A DNA stretch of 64,000 nt, taken from the NCBI RefSeq assembly GCF_007860175.1, contig NZ_SJPX01000001.1:992001-1056000 (forward strand). Reading direction: 5' to 3'. The notes beneath the pieces were generated by a model. That model ran no database searches, was not told where the DNA came from, and was given only the letters and a program-made list of their open reading frames with translations. Below, piece after piece: positions 55,189-64,000 of the stretch. The position numbers and the translations under genes were made by a program. The first letter of the stretch is position 1, and every line of letters starts with the position of its first letter. This DNA is from Rubripirellula reticaptiva (GTDB lineage Bacteria > Planctomycetota > Planctomycetia > Pirellulales > Pirellulaceae).

Positions 55189-56469
55189 CTATTCGTCGCC
55201 GAGATTAAACAGGTGGCGAACCGCCTCGACCAAGCCACGTCGATGGCCTTCCGCGGCATCGTCTTTGATCGACGTCAAAGGTGGGTGAAGCAGTTTGTTG
55301 ATCAGTCGATCAAACGACTTTTCAATTTCCTTGACCGTGGCTGCATCGGATTCGCCTAGTCCGAGTTTGTTCTTCAAACGCATCAACTCATCTTGTTTTA
55401 GATCGGTTGCCTGCGTTCGCAACCGCTGAATCACCGGTCCGGCCCCGCGATGATGAATCGCGCTGATGAAACGTTCGGTTTCTTCGGCAATGACCTGTTT
55501 TGCTTTCGGCCATTCTTTTTGACGTTCGCGCCGGTTGCGTTCACAGGCAGCTTTTAAGTCATCGATACCGTACAAATAGACGCTTGATAGATCGCCAATC
55601 GAAGCTTCGAAATCGCGTGGTACGGCAAGGTCCAAAATCAGCAGCACGCGGTTTTTTCGTTTCGCGTGCAGTGGCAAAAACGTCGCTTGATCGATGATCG
55701 GCTCCGTCGCCGCTGTCGCGCCAATCAATACATCGGCTGCCACAACTTCATCTAACAGTTCTGTCCATGGCACTGGCGTTACATCAAAGGTCTCGGCAAG
55801 CGCGACCGCTCGTTCAAACGAACGGTTCAGCAGATGAATATCCTTGGCACCTGCCTGGATCAGATACCGCAAGGTTTCTTCACCCATTTCGCCAGCACCG
55901 CAAATAACAACACGTTTCTTGCTAAGCGAATCAAAGACCTCGGGGATCACTTCACCGACGGCCACACTCGGAACACTGACCCGGCGACGATGGATCGAAG
56001 TTTCTTGCTGGACACGCTTGGCAGCGCGATTGGCGGCCTGAAATACGTTATGCGTCAACGGACCGGCGGAACCCGATGTGCAAGCCAAATCATAGGCCTG
56101 TTTTACTTGAGCCAAGATCTGTGCTTCCCCGACCACCATGCTGTCCAAACTGGCTGCGACGGTAAATAGGTGCTCAACCGCTTCGACACCAGCGCGGTAA
56201 ATCATTTGGTCAATGACTTCGTCGGTTGTCAAAGATCGCTGATCAGCTAGAAATCCGGCAACCGCATCCCGGTCGAGTGCTTGGTTATCACCTGATGTCG
56301 TATAAAGTTCGATGCGGTTGCAGGTGCTGATTAGCACCAACTCACACGATGGAAAACGATCGTGAAAATCAGCCAGCGCGGCACCGACCTGGTCACTGGT
56401 GAAGGCGATCTTCTCGCGAAACTCGACAGCCGCATCATGGTGGCTACAACCGATCATCTGCAGGTTCAA
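55189..56469 (-). CDS. hemA: Glutamyl-tRNA reductase
   Basis: 426 aa. The TTG start gives MNLQMIGCSHHDAAVEFRE, which lines up exactly with E. coli-type HemA; its codon overlaps the upstream stop as TTGA. The catalytic cysteine is Cys50 in LISTCNRIELY. NADPH-binding region is VVICGAGEMGEETLRYL, and the dimerisation domain follows (QATDLKQDELMRLKNKLGLG). First committed step of C5-pathway heme biosynthesis, turning glutamyl-tRNA into glutamate-1-semialdehyde. Translationally coupled to the ccsA/hemX-like gene. Confidence 0.97.
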   Translation of the reverse strand: MNLQMIGCSHHDAAVEFREKIAFTSDQVGAALADFHDRFPSCELVLISTCNRIELYTTSGDNQALDRDAVAGFLADQRSLTTDEVIDQMIYRAGVEAVEHLFTVAASLDSMVVGEAQILAQVKQAYDLACTSGSAGPLTHNVFQAANRAAKRVQQETSIHRRRVSVPSVAVGEVIPEVFDSLSKKRVVICGAGEMGEETLRYLIQAGAKDIHLLNRSFERAVALAETFDVTPVPWTELLDEVVAADVLIGATAATEPIIDQATFLPLHAKRKNRVLLILDLAVPRDFEASIGDLSSVYLYGIDDLKAACERNRRERQKEWPKAKQVIAEETERFISAIHHRGAGPVIQRLRTQATDLKQDELMRLKNKLGLGESDAATVKEIEKSFDRLINKLLHPPLTSIKDDAAEGHRRGLVEAVRHLFNLGDE

Positions 56470-57374
56470 GGAGTCGTCTCCTCGATTACAGTTGTCGCGG
56501 TTGTGGATTCAATCGTCGCACCGGGTTCAGCGGCTGCACCTTTTTCGGCTTGGCCATGTGGCGTGGTCAGTACGCCGACGAGCGCTAAAACCAAAAAACC
56601 AAGACTCGCCAGCGTTAAGTAAACAGCCTTCCGGCCGCGGCTAGCTGGTGCATAAAAGAACTCAACTGCCGACGCACCCAACAACCAAACCAACAACAGC
56701 AAACTCAGCATCACGCCGCGGTCAGTCCAACTAACGTAACCCCAGCGATTCAGATTCATGACCACCCCGGACAGCAATCCCAGTCCGACGGCGACCGTGC
56801 TGATCACCAAGCAACGCCGGTTCATTCGGCCTAGGGTCTCGAGCGTTGGCAGCCGTAAAGCCGAACCGGCACGGTGACGTTTCAGACGCCAAGACTGGAC
56901 CAAGTACATCACGCCGGCCAAAAAACCTACCAATACCGCTGCCGAACCGCCGGCCATGGATACTGCGTGAACGTTTCGCCACACCTCAACCGCTTCGGTG
57001 CGAGTAAACGGAGGCAAATCACGAACGGAAACCGCAAACGCGATCAATGCTAAAACCGCCGGCAAAAAGAAGAAGCTGACGATCGTATCGGGCCGCATCA
57101 AGTAGAACACAAAGAACGATATTGCTAGCGCAAGGGCTAACAGCAACGACCAATCCAACCATGTCGCCAGCATGCTGGCTTCGACACCTTCGATCGATGT
57201 AGCCCGCAGCAATACGTAGCAGACGTGCGTGAATAACCCCACCGTCATCATCACAATCACGGCCAAACCGCGACCAGGGATGCGGCCAAGCAGGCGCAGC
57301 AATTCCAACACCAGGACTATCAGATAGCTGGTGAAGAAACAGGGAATCGTGATCTCGCGGAGGATTGCCAACAT
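56466..57374 (-). CDS. CcsA/HemX-type cytochrome c assembly membrane protein
   Basis: 302 aa with about eight hydrophobic helices. The tail end of the family pattern is present: WRNVHAVSMAGGSAAVLVGFLAGVMYLVQSWRLK (His138-type heme contact), then LNRWGYVSWTDRGVMLSLLLLVWLLG. The WGYVSW and conserved His residues are typical of CcsA/HemX (heme-handling). hemA follows with a 4-bp overlap, as in many bacteria where hemX sits with hemA and modulates GluTR levels. The C-terminus ends in a Thr/Glu-rich stretch. Start ATG 57374. Confidence 0.85.
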   Translation of the reverse strand: MLAILREITIPCFFTSYLIVLVLELLRLLGRIPGRGLAVIVMMTVGLFTHVCYVLLRATSIEGVEASMLATWLDWSLLLALALAISFFVFYLMRPDTIVSFFFLPAVLALIAFAVSVRDLPPFTRTEAVEVWRNVHAVSMAGGSAAVLVGFLAGVMYLVQSWRLKRHRAGSALRLPTLETLGRMNRRCLVISTVAVGLGLLSGVVMNLNRWGYVSWTDRGVMLSLLLLVWLLGASAVEFFYAPASRGRKAVYLTLASLGFLVLALVGVLTTPHGQAEKGAAAEPGATIESTTATTVIEETTP

Positions 57375-57585
57375 GAGTTCGCGGGCGTGTGTCCGAGAAA
57401 GAAGAGCGGGAAAGACTCAATCCTACCTGCTGGGGAAAAAATGTCTGCGCCGCAGCCCCCAAGCAGCTTTGCATGCGGCGGCATTTTACGCAAAAGCGAC
57501 GAAACGCCGTCTGTCACTGGGCCTCCCCCGACCCTTTCTTCGGCCGCCGCCTATTTCGCCGCCGCCTATCTCACCGCGACAGATT

Positions 57586-60150
57586 TCACCAAGGGTCACT
57601 TAACCAAGATCGGACCTCGGTTTCACCGTTCGAATCCATCCTGACTCGGACCGCTCCGTCACGAGCCGTCACATGAACGCGGCTGCCATAGGTCCCCAGC
57701 ATCGCCGCCACGGCTGGTCGCTCGGCGCGCTGTCCACCGCTAACAATCGCCTCAGCCGGTCGGAACCACTGCAATACGACTGCGGCGTCCATTGCCAGAC
57801 TGCCATGGTGCGGCGCCATCAACAATCCCCCGGGATCAGGCCTGGGAAGGTTCACCAGCACACCGGTGCCGGGCGGTTCCAAGTCGCCAGGCAACAGTAA
57901 CGGTTTTCCGCCGTTGTCCAGCATCAGCACCAACGAGTTCGCGTTGTCGCTGCCTTCCAACCGCCGTGCGAGCGGATGCAGGACCGTGATCGTTGACCTA
58001 CCACAACGAATTTCATTGCCGCGTGACAATTCGCGAATCGGAATTTTGTGTTGGGCAATCGCGTCTCGAACCGGATCGAGCGCAGATTCCGGCTCAGCCA
58101 ACATGCCCGGCGGCGTGCATACCTGATCGATACGAAAACGATTCACGAGCCCCGGCAAAGCGTTGAAATGATCCGAGTCAGCATGAGAAAGAAAAACACC
58201 ATCCAATTGAGTGATGCCAAGCGACCAAATTGCTTGATCGATGTACCGACTGCTACCCATGTCGTTGCCGAGCCGACCACAATCGTAAAGCCAAACGTCA
58301 CCACTGCCAAAGCGAGCGATCACGCTGGTCCCATGACCGACATCGACAAAAGTGGCTTCGATTGCGTCTGCCTTTATCGGCGCTGTTCGAGTTGCCAAGG
58401 TAAACGCAATCGCAATCCACAATGCTACCCAACCGTATCGCATTCGCCGCACGCGATCGCTGTTTGTAAAACCTAGCGATGCCACGATCACGACATAGAA
58501 CGCGACCACCCACCAAGTCGGTGGCGCTGGTAACCAGGCATGCCCCGTCGGAACCACGGCGGCCAGTTCGATGATCCATCGCATCGCTGACAAAAATCCA
58601 TGGCACGCCATCGCAGGAACAATTGTAAACGGCGAATTGATCATCACACATGCTGCCGTCACGATTCCCGTTGCCAAGGATGCAAACAAGAACGGTCCCA
58701 ACACAACATTTGTTGGAATGCTAATCCACGACACAACATTAAATTGGTGCCAGATCAAGGGCAGACTGATCATCGAAACGCAAAGACTAAACCACAGCAA
58801 TTGACGCACGATTCCAAATCCCATTCGCAACCGCTTGATCGGCATCGACTGTGATGATTCGGCCAGTTCCGTTAATTGTTCCTCGCGGCGAATCGCGTCG
58901 TCGACCACTGGTGAACCCGTGCGACCTCGACCACTTGATAGCACCAACGTCGTGACTGCCATGAACGATAAATGGACACCAACACTAAAAACGTTTTCCG
59001 GATTCCAGATCACAAGAATTAGTGCGGCCAGGGACAACGTATTGATGGCTTGCCCTGGCCGCCGCATCCAAATCGCGAACATCAACGTTGACACTAAAAC
59101 GGCGGCTCGCAACACCGGCGGACGTGATCCTGTGATTCCGCAATAGAAGACGCAAACACCTAGAACCAAGATGACTTTGGTGGTCATTGGCAACCGCAAC
59201 AGCATCGCGATCCAAGTGGTCATCATCACGACGATCGCCAAGTGCATTCCGCTGACCGACAACAAGTGCGCCGTGCCAGTGACCAACAATTGGTCGCGAG
59301 TCGCGCTGTCTACGAAATCACGTTGTCCGATCACAATCGCGACGGCCAGAGGGCCTGTCGTATTACCCAAATGTTCCAGCAGCCCATCACGACTCTTCGC
59401 AGCAATGGTCGCCATCATTCGCGAAAAACCATATCCCGGTTCAAGCTTGCCGATCATTTCAATCTGCTCGGCGCGGTCCACGTCCATTCGGCCATGAAGA
59501 CCTTGCCGACGATAGAAACTCGCCATGCTTTCTTCACCAGGATTAGTTGCAATTCCTACACCACGAAGACTACCAAAGACTCGTACGTGATCGCCTGGCA
59601 TCCAATCATCACAGCGCCCATCAACACTGATCAGGACGCGCCCATCAATCGGAACAAAGTCTCGCCCATCACGAATCTGTCGCAGTGAGACTTCCAAACG
59701 AGTTTCCCAAGGCGACTGGTTTTCACGTCTGCGTCGGCTGATCATCGGGTGGGGACGAAGCACCGGTGATCGATCAATCACTCCTTCGACAATCGCAGGG
59801 ACGGGATCATCATCAATCAACGAAACAACGGTCGCCCGCTCGTACCACCGTGACTGGATGGCGTGGTCCAATCCGCCAATTCCTAGCATAACAAGAACCG
59901 TCGCTATCCCCGAAACGTTCTTGCTGCGATCGCCGAAAAACACAATCCAGAATGTGCAAATCGTGATCCATCCGATCCAGATCGACAGACTGGATGATTT
60001 TGATGGGGTTAGTTCCCTTAACACTGCATCTGCCAAGATGCCCACGATCGACGCGGATGCCAAGAACAACATCGGTTGCGTTTGAGTCAACGTTCGCAAA
60101 CGTGATTGCCCTGAACTTACTTCGCAGGTCGAATGATCCGCAGCCAACAA
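57586..60150 (-). CDS. comEC: ComEC/Rec2 DNA-uptake channel protein
   Basis: 854 aa. N-terminal helices, a DUF4131-like OB region (VDGRCDDWMPGDHVRVFGSLRGV), the Competence domain (GTAHLLSVSGMHLAIVV...) and a C-terminal metallo-beta-lactamase-like domain (IDATFVDVGHGTSVI; VFLSHADSDHFNALPGLVNRF with HADSDH). All parts of a full ComEC are present. Transports single-stranded DNA across the inner membrane in natural transformation. The start is TTG 60150; ATG at 60072 is an alternative. Whether the organism is transformable cannot be seen; no other com genes are here. Confidence 0.93.
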   Translation of the reverse strand: MLAADHSTCEVSSGQSRLRTLTQTQPMLFLASASIVGILADAVLRELTPSKSSSLSIWIGWITICTFWIVFFGDRSKNVSGIATVLVMLGIGGLDHAIQSRWYERATVVSLIDDDPVPAIVEGVIDRSPVLRPHPMISRRRRENQSPWETRLEVSLRQIRDGRDFVPIDGRVLISVDGRCDDWMPGDHVRVFGSLRGVGIATNPGEESMASFYRRQGLHGRMDVDRAEQIEMIGKLEPGYGFSRMMATIAAKSRDGLLEHLGNTTGPLAVAIVIGQRDFVDSATRDQLLVTGTAHLLSVSGMHLAIVVMMTTWIAMLLRLPMTTKVILVLGVCVFYCGITGSRPPVLRAAVLVSTLMFAIWMRRPGQAINTLSLAALILVIWNPENVFSVGVHLSFMAVTTLVLSSGRGRTGSPVVDDAIRREEQLTELAESSQSMPIKRLRMGFGIVRQLLWFSLCVSMISLPLIWHQFNVVSWISIPTNVVLGPFLFASLATGIVTAACVMINSPFTIVPAMACHGFLSAMRWIIELAAVVPTGHAWLPAPPTWWVVAFYVVIVASLGFTNSDRVRRMRYGWVALWIAIAFTLATRTAPIKADAIEATFVDVGHGTSVIARFGSGDVWLYDCGRLGNDMGSSRYIDQAIWSLGITQLDGVFLSHADSDHFNALPGLVNRFRIDQVCTPPGMLAEPESALDPVRDAIAQHKIPIRELSRGNEIRCGRSTITVLHPLARRLEGSDNANSLVLMLDNGGKPLLLPGDLEPPGTGVLVNLPRPDPGGLLMAPHHGSLAMDAAVVLQWFRPAEAIVSGGQRAERPAVAAMLGTYGSRVHVTARDGAVRVRMDSNGETEVRSWLSDPW

Positions 60151-60286
60151 CGGACACTCCTTCGATCAAAGCCCCGACGCAGAATGATTGACGCTTTCGC
60201 CGACCTAAACTTTACTGCATCGAATCATGCCAATGTTGATCAAGTGATGCCTGCGTGAAGTTAGGTGCATTTTTCTCGCATGATCC

Positions 60287-61153
60287 TTATCGGCCAATCA
60301 GACCCGCTAAACGCTCTTTCAACGCAGACGCAAAAGTCCCCATTGATTCGGCAGTCGGCACCCATCGGCTTGGCGTGAACGCGTCATAGACCGTCGTTCG
60401 AAATGCACAAGGATACGGCACGAAATCCAGATCTTGTTTATCGGCAAGACGCATCGCACGTCGCATGTGAAAGGCGCTTGTGATCAAGATAACTTCACCG
60501 TCGGCAGGAAACGTCTCGGGTGGGTTGTCCAAAAAATCACGCATCGCCTGCATCTCTTGGGTTGTGTTTTCGCCAAGGATACGAAAGATCGCCTCGTCCG
60601 GAATACCGGCTGATAACAACAAGTCGCGTCCAACGTCACAAGGATTGAACAGTCCATCTGGCGTAGCACCGGTACAAATGATCGAGCTGATCTTGTCAGC
60701 GTGGAACAACTGGGCTGCTGAAAAGACGCGTTCGCCATCCATGCCCAATTCGGCTGTGCCAGTTGGGCTGATCATCACACCACCGCCCAGTACAACAGCG
60801 CAGCGATAAGGCTGGGCGAGCGTATCGGGAATCGTTTGTTCCGGCCATTCCACGCTGGTCATGAACTTCGACGATGCATACGTGTTGCCGGTCACGTAGA
60901 TCAAAGCGAAAATCAATCCAAAGGCAAGGCCTGCGGACCATTGCTTCCGAAGTGTGAACCAGAACGTGAACAGCATCGAACCGATCCAAGCCAAGCCGAC
61001 CGGCATCGCCATCGAAGTTGCCGCTCGCGTAGCCAGCGTCTTCCCTTCGACAAAGTAGGTCAAACCGACCATTCCACCGGTAATCATGAAGGTGATGAGG
61101 GCTGCGCGAACGAGAGCTCGAAACGCGGGCGGAGGTTCCTGAACGTTATTCAT
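60287..61153 (-). CDS. DUF218 (SanA/ElyC/YdcF) family membrane protein
   Basis: 288 aa. Three N-terminal helices (ALITFMITGGMVGLTYFV, TSMAMPVGLAWIGSMLFTFWF, GLAFGLIFALIYVTG) precede the DUF218 domain: CAVVLGGGVMISPTG, SSIICTGATPDG, GENTTQEMQAMRDFL, VILITSAFHMRRAMRLADKQ. SanA/ElyC members affect envelope permeability and cell-wall precursor pools. ATG start overlaps the Gfo/Idh stop by 8 bp, so it is coupled to the sugar-nucleotide genes upstream. Confidence 0.9.
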   Translation of the reverse strand: MNNVQEPPPAFRALVRAALITFMITGGMVGLTYFVEGKTLATRAATSMAMPVGLAWIGSMLFTFWFTLRKQWSAGLAFGLIFALIYVTGNTYASSKFMTSVEWPEQTIPDTLAQPYRCAVVLGGGVMISPTGTAELGMDGERVFSAAQLFHADKISSIICTGATPDGLFNPCDVGRDLLLSAGIPDEAIFRILGENTTQEMQAMRDFLDNPPETFPADGEVILITSAFHMRRAMRLADKQDLDFVPYPCAFRTTVYDAFTPSRWVPTAESMGTFASALKERLAGLIGR

Positions 61154-62225
61154 CGGTCGGCGTTTTGTTTTTCGAGAGCAGCCCTAGGTCGATCACTTTT
61201 AAAATCTCAATCGACTGACTCAATGGCATCGTGGAACTTTCCGTCAATCCACGATCCAAACACTCCATCACTTCGCGGGCTTGATATTGGTACCCGTTGC
61301 CTCGGTAGCCAGCCGCTAGTGATTTTCCCGACTTAAGAAGTTGTCGCTTGACGGCGGATGCAACATGATGCACTCGAGCACTCACGCCGGATCGTGATTT
61401 CGATGATTGAGTCGCCGGTCCGGGGATCGAGGTATGAGTGATTTTGGCCCGAGTAGGCCGATACATTGGCGATTGGATTTCAATGAATCCCTCGGTTCCA
61501 ATGATCGTTGCCACCGTTGGCGTTGCGGCTGAAATGTCGGCCATCACGGTCGCAATTGCCCCTGTTTGATAGTGCAATGATCCACCCGCTCGAACGTCCG
61601 CTCCACCTTGTCCGAACGCGCAGGTAATCCGAACATCATCGGGCATCCCTAAGTATTCAACGGCTAGCGAAATCGGGTAAACCCCCAAATCTCGCAGAGC
61701 CCCGCCCTGTTCAGGATGAAACAACCGCGGGTTGGACAGCGGTGTTTGACGCAGTCCGAAATCAGCAGCGACGGAGACGATTTCGCCAATTTCGCCGCTT
61801 CGAATACGGCTGCGAATATCGACCATCAATGGAATGAATCGTGACCACATCGCCTCCATGCAAAAAACGCTTTTGGCCTTTGCCAATGCCGCGATCTCGG
61901 ACGCCTCGGCAGCGCTCATGGCAAACGGTTTTTCGCACAATACTGGCTTACCAGCTTCGATCGCTTGCAAGCACAACTTGCGATGCAGTGGCGCAACTGT
62001 ACCGACATAAACAATGTCGACGCTGTCGCTGTGGATCACTTCGTCATAAGTTCCAAAGCTCGTTTCGATCGAATGAGACTTTGCGAAGTTGCTCGCACGC
62101 TCGGATGATTCCGAACCGACGGCCGTGACGGTCGCGTTTTCAAGCGATTGCAACCCAGACGTGAATTCACGAGCAGCATAGCCCGTTCCCAAAACGCCCC
62201 AGCGATAATTCTTGGATGACGACAC
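61146..62225 (-). CDS. Gfo/Idh/MocA family oxidoreductase
   Basis: 359 aa. NAD(P)-binding GVLGTGYAAREFTSGLQSL (residues ~10-27), the catalytic-site motif CEKPFAMS (EKP), and the C-terminal MocA barrel (RDLGVYPISLAVEYLG). GTG start, 6 bp after rfbA. These enzymes reduce or oxidise sugars or sugar nucleotides. Position next to rfbA and the rfbB-type fusion suggests it modifies a dTDP-linked sugar, which is inference. No signal peptide. Confidence 0.9.
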   Translation of the reverse strand: MSSSKNYRWGVLGTGYAAREFTSGLQSLENATVTAVGSESSERASNFAKSHSIETSFGTYDEVIHSDSVDIVYVGTVAPLHRKLCLQAIEAGKPVLCEKPFAMSAAEASEIAALAKAKSVFCMEAMWSRFIPLMVDIRSRIRSGEIGEIVSVAADFGLRQTPLSNPRLFHPEQGGALRDLGVYPISLAVEYLGMPDDVRITCAFGQGGADVRAGGSLHYQTGAIATVMADISAATPTVATIIGTEGFIEIQSPMYRPTRAKITHTSIPGPATQSSKSRSGVSARVHHVASAVKRQLLKSGKSLAAGYRGNGYQYQAREVMECLDRGLTESSTMPLSQSIEILKVIDLGLLSKNKTPTDE

Positions 62226-62231
62226 TTCGGA

Positions 62232-63161
62232 TCAAGCCACTTCGACGGCATCGACGCGAGCCGGGTCTTCGATCAATTGCTTGGCGACACCTTGCAGATA
62301 CTTCCCGTAGTCGCTCTTCATCGGGTCAGCGAGTTCAGCAAGTTGTTCGGGAGTGATGAAGCCCATGCGAGCGGCAATTTCTTCTGGGCAACAGATTCGC
62401 AGCCCTTGTCGTTGTTCGATTGCGGCTATGAAGTTAGACGCTTGCAGTAACGCCATAGGCGTACCTGTGTCCAACCACGCGATGCCTCGACCGAACTTTT
62501 GAACGCTCAGCGAACCGTCGTCCATGTATTGCTGGATCACGTCGGTGATTTCATATTCACCACGCGGCGACGGCTTCACAGCTTCGGCAAACGCGACGAC
62601 GCGATTGTCAAAAAAGTAGATGCCAGGAACCGCATACTTTGACTTCGGCTGTTTCGGCTTCTCAACAATCGCCGTTGGACGCCCATCGGCATCCATTTCG
62701 ATCACACCGTAACGCTCGGGATCGCTGACTTCATAGGCGAACACGGTGCCGCCTGAATCGGATTGCGCGACCGCTTGCAGCGTCTTGGACAAACCGTGTC
62801 CGTAAAACACATTGTCGCCTAAAATCAGCGCGACGCTGTCTTTGCCGATGAACTCTTTCCCCAATACGAATGCCTGGGCCAGTCCGTTAGGTTCTTGTTG
62901 AACCTTGTATTGGATCGAGATACCAAATTGCGAGCCATCGCCAAACAATTGCTCGAACTTATTGATTTCGCCTGGCGACGAAATCAATAGCACATCATTC
63001 ACACCCGCCAACATCAACGTCGACAAAGGATAGTAAACCAGCGGCTTGTCGTAGATCGGAAGAAGCTGCTTGTTGCATCCGAGCGTCATCGGAGCCATTC
63101 GAGTCCCGGATCCGCCGGCTAGAATGATTCCCTTGGTGCACGCAGGTTTAGTCGAAGTCAT
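62232..63161 (-). CDS. rfbA: Glucose-1-phosphate thymidylyltransferase
   Basis: 309 aa. KGIILAGGSGTRMAPMT (nucleotide loop), LLPIYDKPLVYYPLSTLMLAGV, ALILGDNVFYGHGL, IVEKPKQPKSKYAVPGIYFFD and RGIAWLDTGTPMALLQASNFI are RfbA/RmlA signatures. It makes dTDP-glucose, the first step of dTDP-rhamnose and related sugars. ATG start. Encoded after the rfbB-rfbC-like fusion and before a Gfo/Idh gene with a 6-bp gap. Confidence 0.96.
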   Translation of the reverse strand: MTSTKPACTKGIILAGGSGTRMAPMTLGCNKQLLPIYDKPLVYYPLSTLMLAGVNDVLLISSPGEINKFEQLFGDGSQFGISIQYKVQQEPNGLAQAFVLGKEFIGKDSVALILGDNVFYGHGLSKTLQAVAQSDSGGTVFAYEVSDPERYGVIEMDADGRPTAIVEKPKQPKSKYAVPGIYFFDNRVVAFAEAVKPSPRGEYEITDVIQQYMDDGSLSVQKFGRGIAWLDTGTPMALLQASNFIAAIEQRQGLRICCPEEIAARMGFITPEQLAELADPMKSDYGKYLQGVAKQLIEDPARVDAVEVA

Positions 63162-63205
63162 GAAGAGAATAGTCGTTTCTAGGATGTGATATCTTAAGGT
63201 TCGTT

Positions 63206-63231
63206 ACCCTTCTCGGAATGAGCGAGAGGGT
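63206..63231 (-). other. Hairpin between the rfb fusion and rfbA
   Basis: ACCCT-T-CTCG (63206-63215) pairs with CGAGAGGGT (63223-63231), a nine-pair stem with one bulged base and a 7-nt loop. No U-run follows on the reverse strand, so it may shape the mRNA or slow readthrough rather than terminate. Confidence 0.3.
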
Positions 63232-63243
63232 TGCAAAAGGTAA

Positions 63244-64000
63244 CTAGGCGTCGATCAGTTGGTATTCGCTACCATCGGCTTCTTCATGACGAATTTCGTC
63301 GACCGGTTCTTGCTTGCCGTGTCCGGCATACAGGCGGTTCGGAGCGTTGAAGACGATGCCTGGGTGCAAGCTGATGTTTTTGTAAGCGTGAACAACGCCG
63401 GGCGGAACAATCACCGACTGCGGATTGGTAGCTCCGACGATGCGAGTGAATCGCTGACCGAACGTCGGCGAGTCCTTCCGCGAATCCCACAAGTACAAAC
63501 GGAAGTCACCAGGTCCAAAGAATCCAAACAAGTCCGATTGATCGACGTGTTCGTGTGGTCCTCGTGAAACGCCCGGCAGCGTTTGACTCATGTAAGCCAT
63601 GACTGGTTCGTTCCCAGCGGGGACTTCGTCGTTACGGAACAGTTCGATCAACCAACCGCGGCTGTCTTCGTACTTGCCAAGCTTGTTGAAGACGACGCCT
63701 TCGAAGGTACAATCTTCGTTTTGGTTGGGGGCCGCGTCGGTCATGTCTGACGAAGTGATGACGGCTGCGTCGTCGCCATCGTTCCTGTCGATACCTAGAC
63801 GTTGGCCTTCGTATCCGTGTTTGCGAGTGCTTTCGATCCAGTCTTGGTTCGACAAGTACCATTTTACGGTCGCTTCGATGCCTTCGGCGAAGCTGACCGA
63901 CGGGTGCCAGCCCAGTTCTTTCGACAGTTTCGACGAATCGATCGCATAGCGGAAATCATGTCCTGGGCGATCGCGAACGAATTCGATTTGATCACTTGAC
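63244..64000 (-). CDS. Fusion of dTDP-glucose 4,6-dehydratase C-terminus with RmlC-like 3,5-epimerase (5' end outside window)
   Basis: The frame is open through 64000, so the gene continues outside the window. The part nearest the edge reads RDRPGHDFRYAIDSSKLSKEL, then WHPSVSFAEGIEATVKWYL...DWIEST, which is the C-terminus of RfbB (dTDP-glucose 4,6-dehydratase). After ~40 linker residues (63 to ~25 codons before CTFEGVVF) begins an RmlC-like cupin: KYEDSRGWLIELFRND, SRGPHEHVDQSDLFGFFGPG, FRLYLWDSRKDSPTFGQ, VIVPPGVVHAYKNIS. The RGPHEH block corresponds to the catalytic-His RGLHYQ of RmlC. A TTG inside (63853-63855) could be a false start. The fused protein would do two steps of dTDP-rhamnose-type synthesis. 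The His/Asp dyad cannot be confirmed by eye. Confidence 0.85.
   Translation of the reverse strand, partial: SSDQIEFVRDRPGHDFRYAIDSSKLSKELGWHPSVSFAEGIEATVKWYLSNQDWIESTRKHGYEGQRLGIDRNDGDDAAVITSSDMTDAAPNQNEDCTFEGVVFNKLGKYEDSRGWLIELFRNDEVPAGNEPVMAYMSQTLPGVSRGPHEHVDQSDLFGFFGPGDFRLYLWDSRKDSPTFGQRFTRIVGATNPQSVIVPPGVVHAYKNISLHPGIVFNAPNRLYAGHGKQEPVDEIRHEEADGSEYQLIDA

Noticed and set aside
57530-57600. Short repeats (CGCCGCCTAT) upstream of ccsA
   Set aside because: Two partial copies only; no regular spacing and no CRISPR or mobile-element features.

Overview
The window looks like chromosomal DNA from a planctomycete of the Pirellulaceae (Rhodopirellula-like) group. The evidence is the company of families that are typical of that lineage: a DUF1552/DUF1592 pair, a DUF1559 prepilin-like protein, two TPR + FG-GAP + ASPIC/UnbV lipoproteins, a ThuA/PVC-type heme protein, a multiheme lipoprotein, a dockerin-bearing secreted protein and a short DnaA. 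Many starts are TTG or GTG, and strong Shine-Dalgarno sites are present for only some genes. I saw no rRNA, tRNA, CRISPR array, insertion sequence or prophage. Both window ends cut through genes.

Layout. 1-6.3 kb: the end of a secreted metalloprotease-like protein with duplicated dockerins, then (reverse strand) a Zn-dependent dehydrogenase followed by an APC permease fused to two Usp domains. 6.4-11 kb: a small HEAGH protein, a glycosyltransferase-like protein, a membrane protein, DUF4404, DUF4112 and RarD. 11-15.8 kb: the DUF1552/DUF1592 pair, then DUF721/DciA and tag. 16-17.7 kb: a retropepsin-like protease and a RimK-type ligase with an additional RCK_C domain. 17.8-17.9 kb: a decayed piece of an ASPIC/UnbV gene. 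18-32 kb: a five-gene glycan-degradation operon (ThuA/PVC-heme, GH2, glutaminase-like, DUF1080, GH127) with a divergent XylR-type regulator. 32-40 kb: two ASPIC/UnbV TPR lipoproteins pointing away from each other, around a small lipoprotein and a DUF1559 protein. 40.3-43 kb: an ECF sigma factor overlapping a membrane protein that has LolA-like and leucine-rich-repeat parts. 43.7-48.8 kb: patatin, a newly noted 34-aa basic ORF, a seven-heme lipoprotein and a P450. 48.8-53.8 kb: the replication locus (dnaN, dnaA), a cysteine desulfurase and a one-TM protein. 53.8-60.2 kb: scpB with a ~100-residue acidic tail, hemA, a ccsA/hemX-like gene and comEC. 60.3-64 kb: a DUF218 protein, a Gfo/Idh/MocA oxidoreductase, rfbA and an rfbB-rfbC type fusion cut by the window end.

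Functional themes. The 18-32 kb block reads as a regulated polysaccharide/glycoside catabolic unit, with most products carrying export signals. The region around dnaA/dnaN holds one perfect DnaA box upstream of dnaA and a near-match plus an AT-rich stretch between dnaA and dnaN, so an origin is plausible but not proven. The right end is part of a dTDP-sugar (rhamnose-type) pathway. The points most worth following up are the RimK-RCK_C fusion beside a retropepsin-like protease, the sigma factor/LRR membrane protein pair, the unannotated basic micro-ORF, the acidic ScpB tail, the UnbV pseudogene fragment and the RfbB-epimerase fusion. All calls come from reading the sequence; no database search was run.
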